This document shows positions 49,153 through 59,467 of a stretch of 64,000 bases of DNA, one piece after another. A program made the position numbers and the translations under genes. Below the pieces are notes generated by a model that was not told the DNA's origin, made no database searches, and saw only the letters and a list, made by a program, of their open reading frames with translations. This DNA comes from Ligustrum vulgare. Lineage: Eukaryota; Streptophyta; Magnoliopsida; Lamiales; Oleaceae. Position 1 is the first letter of the stretch. Every line of letters starts with the position of its first letter. The DNA lies in assembly GCA_963555705.1 (NCBI GenBank), contig OY743190.1, positions 32,904,929-32,968,928 of the forward strand. The letters run 5' to 3'.

Positions 49153-50958
49153 CTATTCACGTGAACAGTAAAACGACGTGCTATTCATGATGAACAGTGA
49201 ACGAAATCACTATTCATTAAAAAAAAAAGTTGAATTTTCACATGTCAAGTATGGTTATGATTTTGAAAAGCATGATGAAATTTGATGTACGAATTTCAAG
49301 GACAAAATTCATTTTAAGCAAGGGAGTTTGTAATGTCCTGAAAATTTTATGGAATATAATTAGTTAGTGATATTATGTTTATATTGATGTCTTTGATAAA
49401 TTTCTAGAAGTTCGGGGACTAAAGGAAAAATAAGATTTGACGATAAATTTTATTTGGGTTAAGTTATTAATTATTGATGGGGAGATAATTACTATATCGA
49501 TATTGGATTTGTTTTGAAGACTGTGATTAATTAGGAATTATGATTCAAGAAAATGTTGATTTGGATACAACCACATTAAATTATTGTTGATTAAAGGAAA
49601 ATAAGATTATATGAAATATTTTAACTCATCACTCTACTATGTCACTCTCCACGTATTGACTCCTCGAACCAGGTATGTTATATGCTTTGCAAGTCATTTA
49701 CGATTTTATTAAGACATGTTAAGTATGAAATCTTCATATGTTATGAATCTTTAAGTGAAATATACATGTTGAGTATGATATGAATTGATAGAAGCCTGAA
49801 TTTTAATTTATTCTTTTCAATGTAGAATCATGAGACAGAGAGGATATTTATATGAATTTTGGTGCATATTAAGCTTAGTAAGATTGACTCAATTAGAAAT
49901 TAAGTTGGGTTGTAACTTTTGCCCAAAATATATGGAATAATATATTAAACAAACAAAATTAATAATGAATTTGTACAATAATTTATCCCTTTATCACTAC
50001 CTTTGTGTAAAAACAAGGGAAAAACTGTGGATGGTTATTAGTACTTCCTCTTCAAGTTTCAATTTTCGGTTCAATAATTTATCCCTTTATCACTACCTTT
50101 GCTTAAAAGCAAGGAAAAACTGTGGATGATTATTGGTACCACTCTTCAAGTTTCAATTCTGAAAAAAATTCGGAAAGAAAGAAAGAGAACGGGTGTTGAG
50201 CATAATGGGAATAATATGACTTAAGAATGATTTTCAAAATAATTGTTGTCCTCGAGTTTAGAAATGATAAACCTTAAATGGACTTTGCATAATTGATTTT
50301 AGACATGGCATTAAGTATGAGAAGTCAACAGAAATGATTAGAAATATGTTCAGATTATCTATCATTTAGATTTAATGAGAAATAGCGAGCCAATTTTATG
50401 AATTTTTATGAGATGTTAAGATTATAAGTGATATGATTTTAATGAGACTTTTATGAGAAGCATTATGAAGTTAGAGATTTAAAGATTTGGTTATTGGGAA
50501 TTAAGTAATGGATATTATGTTGAGTAAGTGAATTATGCCTCTATATTGAAGAGAAATTTATTATGAACTTTGGCCTTGTGATTAAATTTTGGGAATATGA
50601 TTTATGACTTATAAATATAAGTATGAGTAATCTTTTGAGCCAATTAAGGTATTGAAGGAAGTGATATTGTGATATTGACGACTATGATTTGAAATTTCTA
50701 TGTTGAGGAATTATGAATTGATTTTCTGGAATATTTTTTTTATGATATTGAAGTTTGATGAAATTGTGGTCAATTTTTAGATCGTTGTGATCAAATGTGG
50801 AATTATTTATTATTGTGAGTTATGAAGTATGCTTACGGTTTGAATAAGTCCAAATTTCAAAGGAAACTCTGCCTAGAATTTTATCGTTTGGAATTAAGAG
50901 CATAGTATGGTATGCAATCACTAAGAGAATTGAGGTTAGACATGCAAATTCATTTACA
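49073..50958 (+). other. Internal region 1, left part: non-coding, with a second retrotransposon junction
   Basis: After a long A-tract (about 49120-49149) come GAATTTCAAGGACAAAATTC and AAGCAAGGGAGTT, then TGTAATGTCCTG at 49329. This resembles a decayed pol end, purine tract and start of a different gypsy LTR. A 100-bp duplication lies at about 49975-50165 (ATTTATCCCTTTATCACTAC twice). No sense gag or pol frame is present. Confidence 0.6.
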
Positions 50959-51094
50959 TCACAAACGAGATTTAGTAGATGATAACAAAGATATTATTAT
51001 TTTCTCGTAAGGAGAACACACAAGAGTCACACTGGAAAAGAAATACATGAAACACGCAAAAGCAAAAGAAAGCAACATGGGAAATTCCTCAAAT

Positions 51095-51306
51095 TGAGAG
51101 ATGTGTTTCCGGAGTAGCCGTATCCTACCACCTCTGACCTTTTGAGGAAATAAAGAAACCTTCAAAGAGGTGTGTTTCGAGAGTAAGAATACTCCGTAAT
51201 CTACCACCTGGAACCTTTGAGGTACACACAAGATTTAAACATTAAGGAAATCCTAGGAAATTAGAGGGGTGTCTCGAGAGTAAGAATACTCCGTACTCTA
51301 CCCCCA
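51095..51306 (-). repeat. Three hairpin-forming repeats downstream of LOG, copy 1
   Basis: Three related units of about 40 bp follow the LOG stop codon. Outer stems pair 51097-51103 with 51129-51135, 51168-51172 with 51205-51209, and 51266-51270 with 51300-51304. The last two also have an identical inner stem GAGTA/TACTC with a 4-base loop (51181-51194 and 51278-51291). The outer stems differ in sequence yet still pair. The one imperfect pair is G-U on the minus-strand RNA but A-C on the plus strand, which favours a minus-strand transcript. A small 90-codon frame (51231-50959) crosses two units and carries repeated VDYGVFLLSKHTS-like peptides, so a coding origin cannot be excluded. Confidence 0.6.
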
Positions 51307-51319
51307 CCTATTCTAAGAT

Positions 51320-51973
51320 TCATAAAGTTAAGTTTACATTAACCGGACTCCATTTTCGCTTGATTCCCCTTCCTTGCGACCAATCTATCTTAACCCCTGC
51401 TGGATCTTGTATTGAGATATATGACTGCAGCTTATCCAGTAGTTCATCAATAGTAGGAGCAGAAATAAGGAGCCTTCTGGAAAATGGAGAGATGAATCCC
51501 TGTTCCACAGCATAATCAAGAAAGGTTAACAAACCATCAAAGAAATTGTTAACATTCAGAAGCCCAATAGGCTTAGTATGGAGATCTAGTTGAGCCCACG
51601 AGGTAATGTTAAAGATTTCTTCTAAGGTACCAAAACCTCCGGGCAGGGCTATAAAGGCATCAGAACCATATAGCATACAAGTTATGCGTTCATGGATGGA
51701 TAAGGTTTGAACTTCATGCCCTCGTGTTTTGCCTGCAACATCTACCAAAGGGACAGGTATGACACCGATTACTTTTGATTTTTCTGCAAGAGCAGATTGG
51801 GAAATACAACCCATTAGACCACTGCTACCACCCCCATACACAAGAGTGATACCTTTTTCCCCCAGTTTCTTTCCAAGATCTACGGCCGCTTCTAGATAAC
51901 CGAAGCCTTTCCCCACTTTTGATCCACAAAATACACAAATAATTTTGATCTGTCGAAGTTTTGGTGCTTCCAT
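51320..51973 (-). CDS. LOG-type cytokinin riboside 5'-monophosphate phosphoribohydrolase, copy 1
   Basis: 217 residues, intronless, antisense to the retrotransposon. LOG enzymes release active cytokinin bases from their nucleotide forms in one step, in cytosol and nucleus. Visible motifs: VFCGS (14-18), YGGGSSGLMG (46-55), HER with the likely catalytic Arg96, and PGGFGTLEE (111-119), the PGGxGTxxE signature that binds the nucleotide. The residue after Arg96 is Ile where most LOGs have Lys, which may alter activity. The C-terminal half (SWAQLDLHTKPIGLLNVN and the DPAGVKIDWS tail) looks closest to the divergent rice LOGL10-like clade. Host LOG genes have several introns, so this is probably a reverse-transcribed capture. 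The sequence is identical in copy 2. Confidence 0.9.
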   Translation of the reverse strand: MEAPKLRQIKIICVFCGSKVGKGFGYLEAAVDLGKKLGEKGITLVYGGGSSGLMGCISQSALAEKSKVIGVIPVPLVDVAGKTRGHEVQTLSIHERITCMLYGSDAFIALPGGFGTLEEIFNITSWAQLDLHTKPIGLLNVNNFFDGLLTFLDYAVEQGFISPFSRRLLISAPTIDELLDKLQSYISIQDPAGVKIDWSQGRGIKRKWSPVNVNLTL

Positions 51974-52047
51974 CTTTGATAGTATAGAAGGGAAAACTTA
52001 CGAAGAAGATGTGATTTTGGGATACCTGAACTATGAAATATGTTTGG

Positions 52048-52057
52048 CTATTTAAAG
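52048..52057 (-). promoter_or_regulatory. TATA-like element upstream of LOG, copy 1
   Basis: CTTTAAATAG on the minus strand, about 75 bp before the LOG start. A near-identical CTTTTAAATAG (52854-52864) lies at the head of the other antisense gene. Same positions plus 6600 in copy 2. Promoter activity is inferred. Confidence 0.35.
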
Positions 52058-52267
52058 TCGGAAAAATTTACTGTTTTTGATTGATTCTGAAAGTAAAGAT
52101 TTACTTTTGACAAAATCGGCCAACTTTTGACTGTTTTACCAAAGATATCACCTTTCGGTGATTTATTTCCAGCTTTATCAAAACTCGAGAAAGGAAAATA
52201 TATTTTATTTCCAAAACGCGTGAAAGAAAACAGCAAAATATTTTAAATGTGTATCAAGAGATTTACC

Positions 52268-52867
52268 TTATATCATTGTTGAACTGCCAAAAGCCTCATT
52301 TTGTAAAACAGACTGGCAAACAGGATCTTTTGCTATTATATTTTGGAGACTGTAACGATTTTTGTCCTCGTTAAACTGAGCGTATAAGGAGAGAAGTTCA
52401 CGTTGCACATAACCACTTGGGTGCGTCTCAAGAGTCAGTCGAATATCATCCAAAGACTCCTTACTCAGTCCACCCTTTATGAATTTGATTTTATCATCCC
52501 GATTAGTAGAAGAATATCCTACTGTTTTGCAACGAGTATCACAGTTCCAACGAGCACATTTGTAGCAACCATTCAGCCTTTTTGCTCTTCGTTTCTTTGC
52601 GAAGGTGCTTTTGCCTAAACCAGGCATGTGCTTTGGAAATGTTATAGGTAATTCACCAGATAGTCGAACCTTTGCTTCGATCAACCAGCGAACATCTTCT
52701 GAAACACCATGAGCCATCAGCAACCTCAATCTTTCAAGTCTTATTCGATAAATTTTCCTCAGATCATTCATTGGAAGACTGGAATAATACTTGCGAATGT
52801 TTGTAAGAATGATATCCATGTTTTTGATGGATCTAACCTCTTCCCAGCATGAACTATTTAAAAGCAT
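52268..52867 (-). CDS. Betaflexivirus NABP-like zinc-binding protein, copy 1
   Basis: 199 residues, antisense to the element, 294 nt upstream of LOG on the same strand. The centre has a basic run KKRRAKR (91-97) followed at once by four cysteines, C101-x2-C104-x4-C109-x3-C113, and then an acidic/basic KIKFIKGG segment. A small basic-plus-Cys module in this order, with GKSTFA in front of the basic run, is characteristic of the nucleic-acid-binding proteins encoded at the 3' end of plant carlaviruses and vitiviruses (family Betaflexiviridae), several of which suppress RNA silencing. The flanking N- and C-terminal parts (1-80 and 135-199) are not recognised. Met17 (52819) is a possible start, since the first codons overlap a TATA-like sequence. 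Resemblance is by eye; other zinc-binding proteins are possible. Confidence 0.65.
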   Translation of the reverse strand: MLLNSSCWEEVRSIKNMDIILTNIRKYYSSLPMNDLRKIYRIRLERLRLLMAHGVSEDVRWLIEAKVRLSGELPITFPKHMPGLGKSTFAKKRRAKRLNGCYKCARWNCDTRCKTVGYSSTNRDDKIKFIKGGLSKESLDDIRLTLETHPSGYVQRELLSLYAQFNEDKNRYSLQNIIAKDPVCQSVLQNEAFGSSTMI

Positions 52868-53703
52868 TAAGGATCGGAGGGAATCCGCGTGATATTGATT
52901 CCAGCAAGAAAGCGTGGAATAGAATAATGGAAAAGAGGGAACAAGAGTTTATGCGCCGTTTATTTTCTTGATAAAAGGAAGATTTGATGATGACGGGATT
53001 TGAGATATGGAATATTTTCTTGGATTTTTGGGTACTGATATTTTGATATAATAATCAAGGTATAGAAATAATACGGGGATACGTGAAAGTGAAATAATGA
53101 CTGTATTGAATCAGGATTAATAAGTTTGTGCAAGTGAAAGGAATACCTTACGGGAAATGTTATGATATTTGAGTTAAGAATTTTAATTATTTGGGAGATA
53201 TTTGTTTATTGAATTTTGCAGAAATTTTGGGTTACAAATATTGGAAAGATAAACTGATGATTATGTTGATATGTGAATAACATGTTTGGGTATATTACAT
53301 AGAGAATATTCAGGTAATCGTTTTAATTATTTTGGGATATTTGGTGATAAGAAGAAATGAAAAATTATTATGGTATGATATGTTAGTAAAGATTTATTGA
53401 AATTTTAGAGATATTAATACGAATATTTGAGGTTACATGATACGATGATAAGTGACAGGTTACATGAGTACTACAAGATATGATGAAATATCACATACGA
53501 TTGGAAATTTTCATTTTGAGTCAGAATTTATGAGTAGACACATATGTCTATTATTGATAAGAAAAGTACATGTTCTTAAGAAAACAAAGAGATGCATTTA
53601 GTAAAAGTCCAGTGGATTAGATATTATAATGATGAGATTACTAAGAGAAAGAAGAGAAGAGATTCTGATTAAGTGTTCAGAAATCATAAGATCAAGTAAG
53701 TTT
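52868..53703 (+). other. Internal region 1, right part: no gene
   Basis: AT-rich sequence rich in GATATTT and ATGATA runs. It presumably includes the upstream region of the antisense gene pair. No open frame of note. Confidence 0.5.
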
Positions 53704-53739
53704 AATTTCGAGGACGAAATTATTTTAAGGGGGTAAGTT
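53640..53739 (+). pseudogene. pol C-terminal relic and polypurine tract, copy 1
   Basis: A plus-strand frame reads EILIKCSEIIRSSKFNFEDE and IILRG then stop at 53735-53737. The FEDEIILRG ending followed by AAGGGGGTAAG and the LTR is the normal end of plant Ty3/gypsy polyproteins. Only these last codons survive. Confidence 0.65.
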
Positions 53740-55649
53740 TGTAGCGACCAAGAATTTTTACGCGATTAATAATTATTTTAATAGAAAATCGTGTCGCTAC
53801 TATTTCACCCATTTTTATTAAGTAACGCCGTGACGTATTCGTATAGCCAAGTCAAGAAATAATCGAGATCGTTCGATTTTAAATTAAATTCCGAATTTCT
53901 AAAAATACCTCCATTCTCTTGATTTAAAGTATATTAAGTCCAAGTACTTAATTCAATGTTATCCCAATATTTATTTATACAAAAAATTATTTTTATTATT
54001 GAAATTAAGAAAATATATGCAAGCATGAGAGGTTCCATTATATATAATAATTATGAGAATCTTAATTTAATAAATATGGAAAAGTATATGAATGAATTAT
54101 ATACTCCATTATATATAATCATGAAGAGCATAATATTTGTATAAATATGGAAAAGTATATGAATGATTGATAAGACTCCATTATATGTAATCATGAAGAG
54201 CATAATATTTGTATAAATATGGAAAAGTATATGAATGAATTATATACTCCATTATATATAATCATGAAGAGCATAATATTTGTATAAATATGAAAAAGTA
54301 TATGAATGATTGATAAGACTCCATTATATGTAATCATGAAGAGCATAATATTTGTATAAATATGGAAAAGTATATGAATGAATTATATACTCCATTATAT
54401 ATAATCATGAAGAGCATAATATTTGTATAAATATGGAAAAGTATATGAATGACTTATATACTCCATTATATATAATCATGAAGAGCATAATATTTGTATA
54501 AATATGGAAAAGTATATGAATGATTGATAAGACTCCATTATATATAATCATGAAGAGCATATTATTTGTATAAATATGGAAAAATATATGAATGGTGCTT
54601 TACTTTAAGAAAATGATGTGTTAAAATTAATAGAATTGAATGATTATGTTTACAATATGCCAACTTTATACATCTATTTAAACCCATCTCTTTTACACAC
54701 AACTCTACACATATACACTTATTTCCAACCTCTTGACAAAATCCACAAGTAAGAGAAATTCAAGGTGGTCAAGAAAGTTTTGGTCCATTTACTACTACAC
54801 TTCATTTTAATCTTTTAAAAGGTAAGTATATCTTATGTTTTTATGAAAATTAAGTATGTTGTTATGAAATGTAAATATACTTTAAGTTTTTATGAAAAGT
54901 AAGTATGTTTTTATGAAAGGTATTACCTTATGTTTTTATGAAAAGTAAGTATGTTTTTATGAAAGGTAAATACACCTTATGTTTTTAAGAAAAGTAAGTA
55001 TGTTTTTATGAAAAGTAAAATACCTTATATTTTTAAGAAAAGTAAGTATGTTTTTATGAAAAGTAAAATACCTTATATTTTTAAGAAAAGTAAGTATGTT
55101 TTTATGAAAATTAGATATACCTTATGTTTTTACGAAAATGTTTGGATCATTGCTATGAAATCAATCTCACAAGATTGCTATTGGTCCCATATGATATGTT
55201 TATGATTATGCTAAGGGGACCGGAGTTTAGTAGCGCTACACATAAGAATTCTTGCCATCTAAGTTCGGTAAAATTCTTGTGTCTCTCTATGTTTATGAGG
55301 ATTTCGATCCTATCCTATGTTATGATGAAAATGATCCATATGCTTTCAAAAGAAAATTATGCTTGGTATACTTACTGGGATTTTATAAATCTCACTCCAC
55401 GATATTTACCATTTTCAGATAATTGAAGGTTCGAGGCGGTCAACATGGAAGTGGCAAAAGTGGTTAAGATTGATGAGATAATTATGTTGAACTTTATGTA
55501 AGAAAATTATGTTCTATTTTTATTCACAAATTAAATTATGGGATTCTAATTATTCTTTTGAATAATTTTACATTACTATTTAAGTCTAGATAATATGATA
55601 TGAGTCACTTTTAGTGGCACTCGAATGGTCGAGAATTCGGGTCGTCACA
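53740..55649 (+). repeat. LTR 2 (shared, middle)
   Basis: 1910 bp. It carries the same three variant bases as LTR 3 (54032 G, 54293 A, 54584 A). It serves as 3' LTR of unit 1 and 5' LTR of unit 2. Confidence 0.92.
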
Positions 55650-55651
55650 GT

Positions 55652-55663
55652 TGGTATCAGAGC
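55652..55663 (+). promoter_or_regulatory. Primer-binding site, copy 2
   Basis: TGGTATCAGAGC two bases after LTR 2, identical to copy 1. Confidence 0.9.
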
Positions 55664-55706
55664 AAAGAGTTTTAAAAACGATTCTGTAGATTTTTGAAAT
55701 TTTATT

Positions 55707-55741
<35 letters not shown>

Positions 55742-57558
55742 AAAAAATCACTATTCACGTGAACAGTAAAACGACGTGCTATTCATGATGAACAGTGAAC
55801 GAAATCACTATTCATTAAAAAAAAAAAAGTTGAATTTTCACATGTCAAGTATGGTTATGATTTTGAAAAGCATGATGAAATTTGATGTACGAATTTCAAG
55901 GACAAAATTCATTTTAAGCAAGGGAGTTTGTAATGTCCTGAAAATTTTATGGAATATAATTAGTTAGTGATATGATGTTTATATTGATGTCTTTGATAAA
56001 TTTCTAGAAGTTCGGGGACTAAAGGAAAAATAAGATTTGACGATAAATTTTATTTGGGTTAAGTTATTAATTATTGATGGGGAGATAATTACTATATCGA
56101 TATTGGATTTGTTTTGAAGACTGTGATTAATTAGGAATTATGATTCAAGAAAATGTTGATTTGGATACAACCACATTAAATTATTGTTGATTAAAGGAAA
56201 ATAAGATTATATGAAATATTTTAACTCATCACTCTACTATGTCACTCTCCACGTATTGACTCCTCGAACCAGGTATGTTATATGCTTTGCAAGTCATTTA
56301 CGATTTTATTAAGACATGTTAAGTATGAAATCTTCATATGTTATGAATCTTTAAGTGAAATATACATGTTGAGTATGATATGAATTGATAGAAGCCTGAA
56401 TTTTAATTTATTCTTTTCAATGTAGAATCATGAGACAGAGAGGATATTTATATGAATTTTGGTGCATATTAAGCTTAGTAAGATTGACTCAATTAGAAAT
56501 TAAGTTGGGTTGTAACTTTTGCCCAAAATATATGGAATAATATATTAAACAAACAAAATTAATAATGAATTTGTACAATAATTTATCCCTTTATCACTAC
56601 CTTTGTGTAAAAACAAGGGAAAAACTGTGGATGGTTATTAGTACTTCCTCTTCAAGTTTCAATTTTCGGTTCAATAATTTATCCCTTTATCACTACCTTT
56701 GCTTAAAAGCAAGGAAAAACTGTGGATGATTATTGGTACCACTCTTCAAGTTTCAATTCTGAAAAAAATTCGGAAAGAAAGAAAGAGAACGGGTGTTGAG
56801 CATAATGGGAATAATATGACTTAAGAATGATTTTCAAAATAATTGTTGTCCTCGAGTTTAGAAATGATAAACCTTAAATGGACTTTGCATAATTGATTTT
56901 AGACATGGCATTAAGTATGAGAAGTCAACAGAAATGATTAGAAATATGTTCAGATTATCTATCATTTAGATTTAATGAGAAATAGCGAGTCAATTTTATG
57001 AATTTTTATGAGATGTTAAGATTATAAGTGATATGATTTTAATGAGACTTTTATGAGAAGCATTATGAAGTTAGAGATTTAAAGATTTGGTTATTGGGAA
57101 TTAAGTAATGGATATAATGTTGAGTAAGTGAATTATGCCTCTATATTGAAGAGAAATTTATTATGAACTTTGGCCTTGTGATTAAATTTTGGGAATATGA
57201 TTTATGACTTATAAATATAAGTATGAGTAATCTTTTGAGCCAATTAAGGTATTGAAGGAAGTGATATTGTGATATTGACGACTATGATTTGAAATTTCTA
57301 TGTTGAGGAATTATGAATTGATTTTCTGGAATATTTTTTTTATGATATTGAAGTTTGATGAAATTGTGGTCAATTTTTAGATCGTTGTGATCAAATGTGG
57401 AATTATTTATTATTGTGAGTTATGAAGTATGCTTACGGTTTGAATAAGTCCAAATTTCAAAGGAAACTCTGCCTAGAATTTTATCGTTCGGAATTAAGAG
57501 CATAGTATGGTATGCAATCACTAAGAGAATTGAGGTTAGACATGCAAATTCATTTACA
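55664..57558 (+). other. Internal region 2, left part: non-coding
   Basis: Same content as 49073-50958. The A-tract is nine bases longer and is broken by a G. Substitutions by eye: 55974, 56990, 57116 and 57489. Confidence 0.6.
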
Positions 57559-57694
57559 TCACAAACGAGATTTAGTAGATGATAACAAAGATATTATTAT
57601 TTTCTCGTAAGGAGAACACACAAGAGTCACACTGGAAAAGAAATACATGAAACACGCAAAAGCAAAAGAAAGCAACATGGGAAATTCCTCAAAT

Positions 57695-57906
57695 TGAGAG
57701 ATGTGTTTCCGGAGTAGCCGTATCCTACCACCTCTGACCTTTTGAGGAAATAAAGAAACCTTCAAAGAGGTGTGTTTCGAGAGTAAGAATACTCCGTAAT
57801 CTACCACCTGGAACCTTTGAGGTACACACAAGATTTAAACATTAAGGAAATCCTAGGAAATTAGAGGGGTGTCTCGAGAGTAAGAATACTCCGTACTCTA
57901 CCCCCA
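57695..57906 (-). repeat. Three hairpin-forming repeats downstream of LOG, copy 2
   Basis: Identical to 51095-51306 (offset 6600), with all pairing positions preserved. Confidence 0.6.
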
Positions 57907-57919
57907 CCTATTCTAAGAT

Positions 57920-58573
57920 TCATAAAGTTAAGTTTACATTAACCGGACTCCATTTTCGCTTGATTCCCCTTCCTTGCGACCAATCTATCTTAACCCCTGC
58001 TGGATCTTGTATTGAGATATATGACTGCAGCTTATCCAGTAGTTCATCAATAGTAGGAGCAGAAATAAGGAGCCTTCTGGAAAATGGAGAGATGAATCCC
58101 TGTTCCACAGCATAATCAAGAAAGGTTAACAAACCATCAAAGAAATTGTTAACATTCAGAAGCCCAATAGGCTTAGTATGGAGATCTAGTTGAGCCCACG
58201 AGGTAATGTTAAAGATTTCTTCTAAGGTACCAAAACCTCCGGGCAGGGCTATAAAGGCATCAGAACCATATAGCATACAAGTTATGCGTTCATGGATGGA
58301 TAAGGTTTGAACTTCATGCCCTCGTGTTTTGCCTGCAACATCTACCAAAGGGACAGGTATGACACCGATTACTTTTGATTTTTCTGCAAGAGCAGATTGG
58401 GAAATACAACCCATTAGACCACTGCTACCACCCCCATACACAAGAGTGATACCTTTTTCCCCCAGTTTCTTTCCAAGATCTACGGCCGCTTCTAGATAAC
58501 CGAAGCCTTTCCCCACTTTTGATCCACAAAATACACAAATAATTTTGATCTGTCGAAGTTTTGGTGCTTCCAT
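57920..58573 (-). CDS. LOG-type phosphoribohydrolase, copy 2
   Basis: Identical in sequence to the copy at 51320-51973: 217 residues, PGGFGTLEE at 111-119, Arg96 present. Two open, identical frames in an otherwise non-coding element mean either very recent duplication or retention of the coding sequence. See copy 1 for function and caveats. Confidence 0.9.
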   Translation of the reverse strand: MEAPKLRQIKIICVFCGSKVGKGFGYLEAAVDLGKKLGEKGITLVYGGGSSGLMGCISQSALAEKSKVIGVIPVPLVDVAGKTRGHEVQTLSIHERITCMLYGSDAFIALPGGFGTLEEIFNITSWAQLDLHTKPIGLLNVNNFFDGLLTFLDYAVEQGFISPFSRRLLISAPTIDELLDKLQSYISIQDPAGVKIDWSQGRGIKRKWSPVNVNLTL

Positions 58574-58647
58574 CTTTGATAGTATAGAAGGGAAAACTTA
58601 CGAAGAAGATGTGATTTTGGGATACCTGAACTATGAAATATGTTTGG

Positions 58648-58657
58648 CTATTTAAAG
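58648..58657 (-). promoter_or_regulatory. TATA-like element upstream of LOG, copy 2
   Basis: CTTTAAATAG about 75 bp before the LOG start, identical to copy 1. Confidence 0.35.
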
Positions 58658-58867
58658 TCGGAAAAATTTACTGTTTTTGATTGATTCTGAAAGTAAAGAT
58701 TTACTTTTGACAAAATCGGCCAACTTTTGACTGTTTTACCAAAGATATCACCTTTCGGTGATTTATTTCCAGCTTTATCAAAACTCGAGAAAGGAAAATA
58801 TATTTTATTTCCAAAACGCGTGAAAGAAAACAGCAAAATATTTTAAATGTGTATCAAGAGATTTACC

Positions 58868-59467
58868 TTATATCATTGTTGAACTGCCAAAAGCCTCATT
58901 TTGTAAAACAGACTGGCAAACAGGATCTTTTGCTATTATATTTTGGAGACTGTAACGATTTTTGTCCTCGTTAAACTGAGCGTATAAGGAGAGAAGTTCA
59001 CGTTGCACATAACCACTTGGGTGCGTCTCAAGAGTCAGTCGAATATCATCCAAAGACTCCTTACTCAGTCCACCCTTTATGAATTTGATTTTATCATCCC
59101 GATTAGTAGAAGAATATCCTACTGTTTTGCAACGAGTATCACAGTTCCAACGAGCACATTTGTAGCAACCATTCAGCCTTTTTGCTCTTCGTTTCTTTGC
59201 GAAGGTGCTTTTGCCTAAACCAGACATGTGCTTTGGAAATGTTATAGGTAATTCACCAGATAGTCGAACCTTTGCTTCGATCAACCAGCGAACATCTTCT
59301 GAAACACCATGAGCCATCAGCAACCTCAATCTTTCAAGTCTTATTCGATAAATTTTCCTCAGATCATTCATTGGAAGACTGGAATAATACTTGCGAATGT
59401 TTGTAAGAATGATATCCATGTTTTTGATGGATCTAACCTCTTCCCAGCATGAACTATTTAAAAGCAT
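58868..59467 (-). CDS. Betaflexivirus NABP-like zinc-binding protein, copy 2
   Basis: 199 residues. It differs from copy 1 by one substitution (59224, A for G), which changes residue 82 from Pro to Ser, just before the basic/Cys module. The basic run 91-97 and Cys101/104/109/113 are unchanged. See copy 1 for interpretation. Confidence 0.65.
   Translation of the reverse strand: MLLNSSCWEEVRSIKNMDIILTNIRKYYSSLPMNDLRKIYRIRLERLRLLMAHGVSEDVRWLIEAKVRLSGELPITFPKHMSGLGKSTFAKKRRAKRLNGCYKCARWNCDTRCKTVGYSSTNRDDKIKFIKGGLSKESLDDIRLTLETHPSGYVQRELLSLYAQFNEDKNRYSLQNIIAKDPVCQSVLQNEAFGSSTMI

Noticed and set aside
52403..52618. 71-codon plus-strand frame opposite the NABP-like gene
   Set aside because: Shadow of the minus-strand gene, with no motif of its own.
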